Shown here in pieces: positions 41,510 to 51,514 of a DNA stretch of 64,000 nt. Numbering within the stretch: position 1 is the stretch's first letter; each line of letters starts with the position of its first letter. The position numbers and the translations under genes are program-made. This DNA is from Azolla caroliniana (Eukaryota > Polypodiophyta). A model generated the notes under the pieces. The model searched no databases, was not told the DNA's origin, and worked only from the letters and a program-made list of their open reading frames with translations. Where the stretch lies: positions 17,484,001 through 17,548,000 of the forward strand of contig JBHGNT010000015.1 of NCBI GenBank assembly GCA_043228905.1, in the 5' to 3' direction.

Positions 41510-42548
41510 TGTCGTGAAGATCCGTCACTACGCGTGGATCGTGAGGCGGAACCGTCGGGGTTCTGGACCAGAAGGATTTAGAGTCGATACAAGCTTTCGC
41601 GAGAAAGTACTTAAGATAGATTGGGAAAGAGAGAAGTTGAGATTAAACGATTGAGAAAGATTGATTGAAGTTTTATCTTTGGATTTAAGAAACAAGTTAC
41701 ACCATCAATTTGATAACGAATTTCTTCCTCTTAATTTTCATAAAAAAAAACCGTGTCTTTTCTCCTCCCCCTTCCCTCTTTTATAGATCCTCTCATGCAT
41801 ATGATGCATGTGAGGGTACAAGACATGCATAAATTGCATGTTTGCCATTTGGCGCTTATGTATTACATGTGGTGCATGATAACCATGTCACTCATTTTAG
41901 CTCTCATGTATGAGAATTTACATGTAAAAGTACAATGATAGAAATATAATTTCAACTAAATAGCATGGCTTAATGGTAAGTTAATTGACGCTTAACTTGG
42001 AGGTGTAAGGTTCGAATCCTTACTTGCCCTCCTTGTATATGTATATATATTTATATATTTATTTATCTAGTCGCCGGACGCCGGTTCGCCGGATACCATC
42101 GGTTACCGGTGCCGCCGTCGGTTACCAGTGCCTCGCCAGATCACCGGCTCAATCGCCGGTCCGGTTTTGGTTGGCCAAAACCCTTTACGAGTAGGTAGCC
42201 CACCTCCACTCTTAGTTCAAGTTACCTTGAACTCTCTATGCTCCACACATAGACACAAAGATAATATCTTTTGCTCCACCTTATATATGATGAGAGCTGT
42301 ATTTGTCGTGCCTATGTGGGATATCTCACAATTTTCTCTTTTCCTTTCACAAACTTTATACCCTCATATCTTGACATTTAGTTGTCCGTTTCTCGTGTAA
42401 TAAAGTGCATTCGAAACCTCCATCATTTTGTACTTAGATATTAAATCTATTTAAAATGTTATCTTTACAATTATTGTACTATGTGATTTATACTCGATTT
42501 CGTATGTTTTATGGGATTTTCACACTATTGCCGAAAATCTTCACGACA
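41510..42548. mobile_element. LTR-C copy 1, 1,039 bp, replacing part of gypsy-1
   Basis: It begins TGTCGTGAAGAT and ends ATCTTCACGACA, a perfect 12-bp terminal inverted repeat. The interior shares blocks with LTR-C copy 2 (ctcatgtatgagaatt, gccatttggcg, acatgcat-rich region) and has a tttatag box before them. No target duplication; flanks are gypsy-1 gag on one side and mid-LTR on the other. Probably a solo LTR left by recombination; a DNA transposon is possible. Confidence 0.65.
41962..42022 (+). other. tRNA-like sequence in LTR-C copy 1
   Basis: A box A-like tggcttaatggtaa (41966-41979) is followed about 30 bp later by box B ggttcgaatcc (42009-42019). The latter lies in a T-arm with a 6-bp stem (gtaagg/ccttac) and a ttcgaat loop. 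There is no convincing acceptor stem, so this is a tRNA-like module rather than a tRNA gene. Confidence 0.6.
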
Positions 42549-42832
42549 ACGCGTAAGATATAACAATGAATGCAGAACGACAATTAACACAGAAAGATAA
42601 CAACACTAAGCTTTATTAATTAACCACTACCCATTACATTGTATCCGGGCCTTTAAATAGGTTTCCGGTCTGTAGTACAAAACGGTGCCATCCGCACCTG
42701 TTCGGGATCGGTCCGGATCCGGAACGGCATACCGATTCCGGTCCGTCTGTCCACACTCATAGCTTACAACCATTCCTACTAATTAAACAACTCCCCGTTT
42801 CACACTCTGGACTCCTTTGCCGGCCGGTAACA
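42549..42832 (-). mobile_element. Gypsy-1 5' LTR, truncated
   Basis: The retained 284 bp end GGTAACA at the target duplication. The missing 144 bp, the primer site and the gag N-terminus are replaced by the block 41510-42548. Confidence 0.88.
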
Positions 42833-42837
42833 GAGAA

Positions 42838-43621
42838 CGGGAAGGAGCACCTGGTATGTCGGTTGAAGAAGAGCTTGTACGGACTGAAGTAGGCTCCCCA
42901 ACAATGGTACCGGAAGTTCGACTCCTTCATGACTGATCAAGCGTACCACAAGACGCAGGCCGATCACTGTGTGTTTGTGAAGAAGTTCGAAGGAGGCGAC
43001 TTCCTGATACTCCTTTTGTACGTGGATGACATGTTGAATGTCGGACGAAACCAAGCCAAAATACGGATGCTGAAGAAGGCTCTCAACCGAACTTTCGCAA
43101 TGAAAGACTTGGGTCTGGCAAGACAGATGCTGGGGATGCATATCATCCGGAACCGGCCAACGAAGCAATTGTGGCTGTCACAGGAGAAATACGTGACAAA
43201 GGTGCTTCAGCGGTTCAACATGTTAGAAGCGAAACCGGTCGGATCGACACTTCCGGCAAACTACAGATTATCTGGTAAGCAAAGTCCGAAGACGAAAGCA
43301 GAGAAGGCTGATATGATGAAGGTTCCATATGCCTCTGCCGTTGGGAGCTTAATGTACGCAATGGTGTGTACCCGACCGGATATAGGATATGCAGTCGGAG
43401 TGGTGAGCCGGTTTATGAGCAATCCTGGCAAGGAGATCTGGAACGTGGTCAAATGGATACTTCGGTACTTGAAGGGCACTTCGAACATGTGTCTCCGATT
43501 CGGCTCCGGTAAAGCTCAACTTGACGGTTTTACCGATTCGGACATGTCGGCTAATGTGGATACCAACCGATCTACATCCGGGTATGTAATGACATATGCA
43601 GGGGGAGCTGTTTCGTGGTAG
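42838..43621 (+). pseudogene. Copia-A reverse transcriptase, C-terminal part
   Basis: It resumes after the gypsy-1 insertion: GKEHLVCRLKKSLYGL, then TAG (42890) where the family has Gln, then the catalytic LLLYVDDMLNVG and MKDLGLARQMLGMHI. RNase H follows in the same frame (MYAMVCTRPDIGYAVGVVSR, GFTDSDMSANVDTNRSTSGY) up to the TAG at 43619, again at a Gln position. Confidence 0.9.
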
Positions 43622-43996
43622 TCGAGGCTGCAGAAGACAATTGCATTGTCAACCACGGAAGCGGAGTACATGGCGGCTGTGGAAGCCGGCAAGGAAATAC
43701 TATGGATGAAGGACTTCATCGGAGAGCTCGGTATTGGGCAAGATGAATACCGACTCTATTGCGACAGTCAAAGTCCCATCCACCTTGCTAAGAACGCAGC
43801 GTACCACTCCAGGACAAAGCACATCCAGCGTCGGTATCACAGGATCCGGGAGTGAGTAGAAGATCGAGAGTTCGCGTTGACGAAGATTCACACGGCCGAG
43901 AACGGGTTAGATATGCTGACCAAAGTACTGATACCTGACAAGCTGGATGCATGTCGGAAGCAGATCGGACTAGTACGACATCCCATGCCGGAGTGA
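43622..43996 (+). pseudogene. Copia-A RNase H C-terminus
   Basis: It carries TIALSTTEAEYMAAVEAGKE, LYCDSQSPIHLAKNAAYHSR and TKHIQ, then a TGA at 43853 where a Trp is expected. The tail ends a few codons before the polypurine tract at 43996-44004. Confidence 0.88.
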
Positions 43997-44006
43997 AGGG
44001 GGAGTT

Positions 44007-44447
44007 TGTTAGGAAACAGGTCCCTCCGGATGGGAAGTGAGAAGAACAGTGCTGATGAGAAACTCGGCCGAGACCGAATCCGGATGAAGAGTACCCGGCT
44101 ACGGAAGACCCGGTGAGAACCGGAAGAGGAGTACCCGGCTATGGAAGACCCGGTGAGAACCGGAAGAGGAGTACCCGACTACGGAAGACCCGGTGAGAAC
44201 CGGATGAGGAGTACTCGACAAGAGCCAGATGGTGAAGGCCCAGTGAGAAGTGCTCACCGGATGAAGGAACATATTCATAAATATGAAGGGACTGCCGTGG
44301 TTTTTCTCGTGTTTGGGTTTTCCACGTAAACATCCAGTGTGCTCTCCTCTCCATTGTGTCGTGTATTCATTCCCCGTTTTTCTGTGTTTTGATTCTAAGC
44401 TCGGTTATGGCCGAACGTTGTTCATCCGAAGCGTGTAGTTCCTGTCA
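44007..44447 (+). mobile_element. Copia-A 3' LTR, 441 bp
   Basis: It matches the 5' LTR at both ends but lacks about 200 bp around its centre (after cataaatatg), while carrying three tidy 40-bp minisatellite units (44090-44210). So the two LTRs differ more by indels than by substitutions. Confidence 0.9.
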
Positions 44448-44853
44448 AAACTTTTGGGCCGTGGTACTTGCGATGAAAATCTTCTTCCAATTTTCCTAGG
44501 CCTCCTTTAACATCTTTGCATCCTGAATGTAGCCTAGCATCTGATCGTGCACACAAGATGCAAGGCAGTATAAGACTCTACTTGTTGCTTGCTCCCACAC
44601 CGGAAAATCCTTGTGTGCCGAATTTGGTGCTACTTTGTTTACTCCTTCGGCATAGCTCTAGTAAATGTGCCCAAGCAGGTACTGGTGCCTCTTATAGGAC
44701 CAAGATGCGTAGTTGCTTTGGTTGAGCTTTTCAGTTGGAAGTGAGCTTGCCATGATTCTTTCCATTTTCTTCTTCTTGTCTATTCTTAACTAGGTCTTAG
44801 GGTTTGTCTGTGTTGAACGCTTGTTGGCAGCAGAGGATTCTCAACCCTCGTGC
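44448..44853 (-). pseudogene. Outer copia-B gag N-terminus (minus copy)
   Basis: The ATG at 44753 starts MASSLPTEKLNQSNYASWSY, parallel to the gag starts at 16889 (plus) and 50378. Coding runs to the copia-A insertion at 44448 and continues at 22899. The leader (44754-44853) still has the family phrase ggattctcaaccctcgtgc but is cut before the primer site by LTR-C. Confidence 0.8.
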
Positions 44854-45128
44854 TGTCGGGATAGTTGTGGTTCGTGTGGCAAAGTTGCAGGGACTAAGGT
44901 TAAGGGGAGTTGAAGGAACTTTTATAAGGCTCGCGCACAAATGTTTGGAAGATTAAGGATAAGAAGAATAAGAAGAATAAGATTTTAAAGTAATGTGTGT
45001 GAGAGAGAGACGGGTATAGATAAAGGATAGAGACAATGTATGATTCAAGAAGCAAGATAGAGACAAAGTATGATTTAAGAAAAAAAAGTATATGATATGA
45101 ACATGATGTATATTACAAATACAAGATT

Positions 45129-45505
45129 TGTAGAAACAAATAGCGTGCGGAAGCAATAGAAAACAGAAAGCAGAAAACAAGTTTAATGGAGAGTTTAACA
45201 CTACGTGGGAGAGACAGAGATAGAGCACACTGAAACTCAATTCAAAAAATACTACTCAGTTTGTACATCGTATGTGTTCAGTGAACACTTTTATACAGGC
45301 CCATCCGGACTGACAGAAGTACGGTGTACTTCAATGCTCACACGAGCGTTTGACACTAACTACGAGATATTAACTCCCTAGTAGACTTGCTGCTACTTGG
45401 CTTCTGGTTACTACTTGATCCAGCAAACCGGCTCACCCTTCTGGATGCCAATCCGGCTCAGGCTTATTCAGCCGATCCGGATCCGGTTGAGCTTGCCGCT
45501 CAACA
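45129..45505 (-). mobile_element. Copia-B 3' LTR, 377 bp
   Basis: Ends TGTAGAAACAAATAGCG and GCCGCTCAACA. It is longer than its partner because of an extra ccggctca...ccggctca stretch near 45430-45455, consistent with a small tandem duplication. Confidence 0.92.
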
Positions 45506-46188
45506 CTCCCCCTCAAGCTCAATTTGAGGTCGGATCATAGTGTCAGTCTCTATGGCAGCCGGTGCTTCCACATGGCTCCTTTTGGCGTCACTTCGCCTCA
45601 CTCGCGCTCCTCGTCCGGTCCGGTCCCGTTTGCCGCGACCCTTCTGTTCCTACGCACCTCGACTTCCTTGGTCGGCTTGTCTGCTCAACGGCCCAATTCA
45701 GCTCCCTCGCTGTTGTGACTTTGGCTTTTGCCGATTCGCCGATCCCTTCGTGTTGGCATCGACTTTTGCTGCCTTCTTGTCCTCTTGGCCTTGAATTGAT
45801 TCGGTTCTTCTGAATCCTTTTGTAGAACTGAATCGGTTGTCTCCGATTCGTTCTAGCTCTTGTCCAAATCAGTTGCTCCCGATTCGTCTTCTGGTTCCAG
45901 GACCTTCACCACATCGGACCATGTCCGGGTCTTGGTCTTCTTCTTCCGGTCGGCTCTGTCCTTCTTGACTCTGCCTCCGCTCCCGCTTGTTCCGACTTGT
46001 TCGGATGTGTCAACTTCCTTTGTCGACTCGACTCCTTTCTTCTTCCTGTCTCTCCCCTTGCCGGTTCTTCCCCCACCGACGCAATCAGCAGTCTCTTTGC
46101 CTTTGCCCGTTCCGGTGGTGTCTTTGCCCATTCTCCCCCTCAAGTGTGGCACGTCGAGATGCTGAACACCAAGCATTTCGGTGAAGTG
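45506..46188 (-). pseudogene. Copia-B C-terminal extension after RNase H
   Basis: In-frame sequence continues past the usual end of copia Pol: LGVQHLDVPHLRGRMGKD, then a very basic Lys/Gly/Arg tract (RKKTKTRTWSDVVKVLEPED), ending at TAG 45855. Broken remnants continue to the polypurine tract. The copy at 54640-55400 has the parallel blocks LGLQHLDLPNLRGRSE and RTKTWADVVKG, so the extension is a family trait. Function unknown; basic charge suggests nucleic-acid binding, by inference. Confidence 0.65.
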
Positions 46189-47907
46189 CTACAACATGTC
46201 CGAGCCGAGCGGTTTGGTGAAGATGTTGGCAACTTGCCGATTCGTATGAACATATTGAAGTTCGACTTCACCGCTCAGGACATGCTCACGCATGAAGTGG
46301 TAGTGCACTTCGATGTGCTTTGTGCGAGCATGGAATACGGGGTTCTTGACGAGCTGCATGCTGCTTATGTTGTCGCAGTAGATCAGGATTGGGGTCGGCA
46401 CCTCGATCCGCAGGTCTTGTAGCAGTCGCTGAAGCCAAATGGTTTTACAGGTGGCAATGGTAGCGCCCCGGTATTCAGCCTCAGTGCTCGACAGAGCCAC
46501 TGTTGGCTGCTTTTTGCTGCTCCACGCAACAACCGCGCTACCAAGGGAAAACATATAGCCAGAAGTGGAACGACAATCTGATGCATCGCTGGCCCAGTCG
46601 GCATCCGCGTAGCTGACTAGCTCTTTGGTCATACCTCGCCGGTATAACAATCCCTAGTCCTTCGTGCCACTCACATACCATAGTATTTGGTGCGCGCACT
46701 GAAGATGCTCGACGGTCGGCTTCTGCATGAATTGACTAATCACACTGATCGGATAACTGATGTCGGGTCGGGTGATGGTCAAATATATAAGGCTTCTGAC
46801 AATTTGTCAGAACCGTTTCTCATCGCAGGTTGGTCCGGAGTTGGGATAGAGCTTCTGTTTCCGGTCCAAGGGTGTAGAAATAGGGCGGCATTCCGTCATG
46901 CCGAACTTGTACAACATATTCAACACATAGTGTCTTTGTGAGAGCAATATGCCGTCGGGGGTTCGGATCACCTCGATCCCAAGGAAATAGTGAAGGACCC
47001 CCAGGTCCTTCATCTCAAATGCGTCCGACAGCTGGGACTTGACTCGACTGATTTCATCGAGTCCGGGTCCGGTGATGACTAGATCATCAACATACAGCAA
47101 GATGCAAAGCGAACCGTCCGTACCTTGCCGGATGAACAACGAAGAGTCGGACTTGGAGGCCGCAAACCCCAACTTACGCAACCGGTGCGTAATCTTTGCA
47201 TTCCAAGATCGGGGGGCTTGCTTCAGGCCATAAAGTGACTTCTTCAACCGGCATACAACCGACTTGTTCATCTCCGACTGAAAACTGGGAGGTTGGGTCA
47301 TAAAGACCTCTTCTTCTAGATCTCCTTGAAGAAATGCATTCTTCACGTCCATCTGGTGAAGATGCCACTCCCTTGCCGCAGCAACCGCCAGCACCACATG
47401 AACCGTCATCATCTTTGCTACATGAGCGAAGGTCTCGTCGTAGTCGATTCCGTGGGTCTGCACGTATCCCTTTGCCATTAACCGGGCCTTGTACCAGTTA
47501 ACTGAACCGTCGGCGTTGTACTTTACCTTGTACACCCAGTTGCATCTAATCGGTTGACTATGATGGGGAGGGTCAACCAGGTCCCATGTATCGTTGGTAT
47601 CAAGTGCCCACATCTCTTCCTCCATAGCGGCACGCCAATTTGCATCCCTTGCTGCTTCTGCGTAGCTCTCCGGCTCACACACTTCCGCCACCTGGGTCAT
47701 GTACGCATAGTGATGCGCCATGTACTCATTGTACCCGTACCGTTTAACAGGTTCCTTCCGGTGGGTTGACCAGCGTAACCCATCGTTACTCGGTTTGAGG
47801 CCCTTCTTGGCCGGTTCGGTCTTCAGTGCCGAAGAGCCATCATTTTCCTTTCCGAAGTCGGATCCGCTTTGATCCGACTCATCATTACTGGTTTCATAAT
47901 CGGGCAT
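46189..47907 (-). pseudogene. Copia-B reverse transcriptase and RNase H
   Basis: The RT frame 46807-47907 has WRAAMEEEMWALDTNDTWDL, HLHQMDVKNAFLQGDLEEEV and ILLYVDDLVITG. After a break at about 46805 the RNase H part (46189-46650) has SYADADWASDASDCRSTSGY, TVALSSTEAEYRGATIATCK, LIYCDNISSMQLVKNPVFHA and VANIFTKPLGSDML. Only two breaks within about 570 codons. Confidence 0.9.
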
Positions 47908-47925
47908 CTTCTTCTTCCCCTTCTC

Positions 47926-49470
47926 TTAGCGCGTGAACCGTCTCCTCGGTTCCTTGCGCGGGGAGAGCACGACAGAGTCTACACTACTCGCCGGTTCCTC
48001 TTTTGACTGGTCGGATTGACTCAGTCTCTCGTTCGGCCCACTCAACCGAAACGATTCTGGACTCTCTTCTTGAGTCCCGGATTCATCATCTTCTATCTGG
48101 ACCGGTTCAGGCTCACTAGACTCATCCTTCGATATCGGGTCGGGGTCGAAAGTCGGAGCCTGTAAGGCATACCATGATGCCGTCTCATCAAACTCAACAT
48201 CGCGGCTAACTCGGACCTGCTTCGTCCGGGGGTTATAACACTTATACCCCTTTTGCTCATGTGAGTAGCCGACGAGGTTCTCCGATTTTGCATCCAGCTT
48301 CCTCCGCTTCTCATCCGGCACATGCACATATGCTATGTTGCCGAAAATCCGAAGGTGTCTCAAATTCGGCTTGCGCCCGAAATACAGCTCATGCACGAAC
48401 AACTTGTCACTGATCCGGTTTTGGATGTAGAAGGCTGTCTGGACCGCCTCCGCCCAGTAGAAATGGGGCATTCTCTTCTCTTCCAGCATTGCCCTTGCCG
48501 CATCGACAAGCGACCGGTTCTTCCTTTCAGCCACACCGTTTTGCTCCGGTGTGTATCTGCGGCTGAACTCTCTCCGAATTCCTGTTTGTTGCAGATAACT
48601 GTTGAAGTGGCCGGAAAAATATTCTTTTCCGCCATCTGACCGCAGGCACTTGATCTTCCTCTCCAATTCCCGTTCCACCATGCTTTGGAGGTTCCGGAAA
48701 CAGTCGAAGACTTCGCTCTTCCGCTCAATGAGGTAGATCCATGTGTGCCGACTATAGTCGTCGATGAAGGAGACGAAGTATCGACTCCTGCCAAGACTCA
48801 CGTTTTGTGCCAGTCCCCATACATCTGAATGAATAAGGTCGAGCTTGTTACAACTACGGTTTCGTTCGGTGGGGAATGGAAGCCGGTGTTGCTTCTCGAG
48901 TTAGCAGGCTTCACATACTTGGGCCTTCCGGCCACTGAACTTCGGCAAACCGAAAACAACTTGTTTCGTTTGCAGGTCTTGAAGCCTCCGATAATTGACA
49001 TGGCCGATCCGCTTGTGCCAGAGATCGATGTCTGATTGAATCTTCTGTCCTTTGGCAAACAAAGCAATGCTGACGTCATTGGTGTCGAGGATGAACATCC
49101 TCCCGTCTCTACGCCCTTGCGCAATAATTTGGCCCTCCTCCTTGATGAAGCACCCGAGGTGCGTCAACCGCACCTGCATTCCCTGGTCGATGATCTGTTT
49201 GACCGACACCAGGTTCTTCATGATAGTCGGAATGTGTAATACGTTCATCAACTTCCCCCTCTGTCCGACGTGGCTCAAAGGGACTTCACCGATATGCATG
49301 ATTGGGTGAGGAGTGTCGTCTCTGGTTTCGACAACTCCCGGTTGATCCGGTTTCTCCAGGAAGGAGAATCACTCTTTGTGGTTCGTCATGTGATTTGATG
49401 CACCGGAATCAACGTACCACACTTCCTCCGATTTGGAAGTGGTTTTCTTCATCGAATTTGCCTCGTGCTT
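47926..49470 (-). pseudogene. Copia-B protease and integrase
   Basis: Protease: VWYVDSGASNHMTNHKE (49420) with intact DSGA, then a TGA. The pre-integrase zinc site is DLWHKRIGHVNYRRLQDLQ plus VCEAC, followed by TAA. The core runs 47926-48801: YFVSFIDDYSRHTWIYLIER, IKCLRSDGGKEYF and QNGVAERKNRSLVDAARAML, so all three catalytic acids are present. The C-terminal part is acidic and ends at TAA 47926. Confidence 0.9.
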
Positions 49471-50378
49471 CATCACCAAGGTTGGCCCCTTACCGGTCTT
49501 CCCGGTTCCGGATCCTTTCGATCCTTGTGCGTAGTGCGAGCTATGCCAATTCTCTCGACCGGTTTTGCCGGATCCAGATCTGTCCGAATCGGCACGCTTC
49601 TTCCAACACTCGCTTTCTCTGTGGCCCTTTTTGCCACAGTACCAACATTCCGTGGCGGATTTGTCTTGACGGGCTCCGGCGCCACCTTGACTCCCCCTGG
49701 TTGTGGAGGTCCCGGAACTGTTGTCGGCACAGTCTCTGTGCCGTTGGTCTTGCCCTTGCCGACCGCCTCCATTGTGTGCCGACCCGCCTCATCCACCACG
49801 TCCACGGGGCCGATCCTCCTCCATGTACAACATCTGGCTGTCGGTGGGTGCATTTGTTGACGCACCGACGTGGTTCTCCTCTACAAGGAGCATCGACTGT
49901 AAGTCGAAAAATGACGGTGTATTCTCCCTCGTACATATTGTTGTCCGAAAAGCTCGGAACTTAGATGCCAGGCCCCCAAGACAGACCTGTACCATCTCGT
50001 CTTCCTCTACTATGACGTTGATAGAGGCAAGCGAGTGTAATCAGCCATCGACATGTCCTTCTGCTGGACATTGCTCAACTCCTGTCGGAGTTGCAGCTTC
50101 CGGGCTATAGTGCTTGCGGCGAACACCTTCTTCAAGTTTCCCCAAGCCTCTTTCGGCGTCTTGGCATCTCAGACGTGGCTCAACAGTTGGTCTTCGACAT
50201 TGGACGCAAAGCAGTACATCACTTTGCTTGCCGATTGTTCCCACATCGGGAAGTCCTTGTGTGCCGCATCAGGTGCTGTGTCGTTAGCTCCATCGACATA
50301 GCTCCAGTATGACCAAGCTGCGTAGTTGGATCTGTCGAGCTTCTCCACCGGGAGCGAGTTAGCCATTCCTCTATCCAT
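49400..50378 (-). pseudogene. Copia-B Gag
   Basis: The start MDRGMANSLPVEKLDRSNYA is at 50378. A TGA lies near 50169, then KLQLRQELSNVQQKDMSMAD. The C-terminal zinc knuckle CWYCGKKGHRESEC is intact here, unlike in the plus-strand copy. About 24 nt appear to be missing after SYW compared with the copy at 16889 (MMHQYLLDHG). Confidence 0.85.
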
Positions 50379-50472
50379 TTGGTTTTTTTTTGTTCTTTAC
50401 AAAGGTTAGATTTTCTTCTTGCAAAAGCGAATGTCGGTTGCAGAGGTTCTCAACCCTCATGCTCTGATACCA

Positions 50473-50833
50473 TGTAGAAACAAATAGCGTGCGGAAGCAA
50501 TAGAAAACAGAAATCTGAAAACAGGTTTAATGGAGAGCTTAACAACACACGGGAGAGACAGAGACATAGACAGAGCACACAGAAACTCAATTCAAAAAAT
50601 ACTACTTAGTCTGTACATCGTATGTGTTCAGTGAGCACTTTTATATAGGTCCATCCAGACTGACAGAAGTACGGTGTACTTTAATGCTCACACGTGCGTT
50701 TGACACTAACTACGAGATATTAACTCCCTAGTAGACTAGTTGCTACTTGGCTTCCAGTTACTGCTTGATCCAACTAACCGGCTCAGGCTTATTCAGCCGA
50801 TCCGGATCCTCTGGTTGAGCTTGCCACTCAACA
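50473..50833 (-). mobile_element. Copia-B 5' LTR, 361 bp
   Basis: It lies next to the primer-binding site and the flanking AGATT, with the same ends as the 3' LTR. Confidence 0.92.
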
Positions 50834-51269
50834 AGATTTTACCAACTTTACAATGCTTGATAGCAAGATGAACCCTTTCTCTACCGACTCTTGATTCGAA
50901 CCCTTGACTCCAACTTGGAAACACGAGCCTCTTCACCAACAAGCTAACTTATTATTTGTTTCTTTGATTATCTTATTTCTCTAACTTTCTCTTCATTGAT
51001 TGATTACCCTCTTGTTTTCCTTGCCCCTCTTTATGTAAGTATTGTCATGCATATTGTAATGTGTGGGAGGATGGCATGCATGCAACGCATGACTTTCATG
51101 TGATGCATGATCGCCATTTGGCGTACATGCATTACATGTGATGCAAGATAGCCATCATGCTCATTTGAGCTCTCATGTATGAAAATAGATATAGGATAAA
51201 TACAATGATGGAAATATATTTTTTAAAATAAATAACCTAACTTAGTGGTGTATACCTTGTGCTTGGTAT

Positions 51270-51440
51270 ACAAGGTTGAGGGTTCAAGTCTCTTAAATTT
51301 TTTTACTCCATACAACATTTAGCTTCATTCTTATATCATGAAGCATATTTATCTTTATAATACCTTTAAAAATAAATAGCTTAGCTTAGGGGTATGGATA
51401 TTGTACTTCATATATAAGGGTGTGGGTTCAAGTCTCTCAA
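51270..51440 (+). other. Two tRNA box-B-like motifs in LTR-C copy 2
   Basis: ggttcaagtct occurs at 51281 and again near 51425, each about 40-50 bp after a box A-like taacttagtggt or tagcttaggggta. They lie at the position equivalent to the tRNA-like stretch of LTR-C copy 1, apparently duplicated here. Confidence 0.5.
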
Positions 51441-51514
51441 ATACTACTAAATATAATATGTAAGTTCATTTTTATATCGTGAAGCACATTCTTCAAGACA
51501 GCGCTCTGATACAA

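Larger units (their letters stand above)
26373..42832 (-). mobile_element. Gypsy-1, Tat-like Ty3/gypsy with an extra 3' ORF, split by gypsy-2
   Basis: Minus-strand element flanked by GAGAA (26368-26372 and 42833-42837). 3' LTR 26373-26805; the 5' LTR survives only as 42549-42832. Gag is truncated at 41509 by an LTR-C-like block. Order on minus: gag C-terminus, protease, RT-RNase H, integrase, A-rich spacer, extra ORF, 3' LTR. The motif order and FAWSYKDMRGLNP resemble the Tat lineage of plant Ty3/gypsy. Multiple stops, inactive. Gypsy-2 (27410-34095) lies inside its extra ORF. Confidence 0.9.
22900..44447 (+). mobile_element. Copia-A element, split by gypsy-1
   Basis: 5' LTR 22900-23476, primer-binding site tggtatcagagc (23480-23491), gag from 23509, protease-integrase-RT to 26372. 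Gypsy-1 is inserted at 26373-42832 with GAGAA duplicated. RT-RNase H resumes at 42838-43996, followed by a polypurine tract (aagggggag) and the 3' LTR 44007-44447. Flanking 5-mers are CAACT and AAACT. It is inserted in copia-B gag, whose coding continues from 44448 to 22899 on minus. At least eight nonsense codons, so inactive. Confidence 0.93.
45129..50833 (-). mobile_element. Copia-B, near-complete copy
   Basis: 5,705 bp, minus strand, flanked by perfect AGATT duplications (45124-45128 and 50834-50838). 5' LTR 50473-50833, primer-binding site complement gctctgatacca (50461-50472), gag, protease, integrase, RT, RNase H, C-terminal extension, polypurine tract (45506-45520) and 3' LTR 45129-45505. 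The LTRs differ by roughly 7% plus indels by eye, so this is an old insertion. Around six stops or breaks in gag-pol. Confidence 0.95.
44854..51500. mobile_element. LTR-C copy 2, split by a full copia-B
   Basis: It starts TGTCGGGATAG (44854) and ends TTCTTCAAGACA (51500); without the inner element it is about 940 bp. It sits exactly where the outer copia-B leader should reach its primer site, with similar flanks GTGC and GCGC. Positions 50985-51220 align with 41740-41940 of copy 1. Confidence 0.65.

Noticed and set aside
41962-42022. Functional tRNA gene
   Set aside because: Boxes A and B and a T-arm are present, but no 7-bp acceptor stem or clear anticodon arm can be formed.
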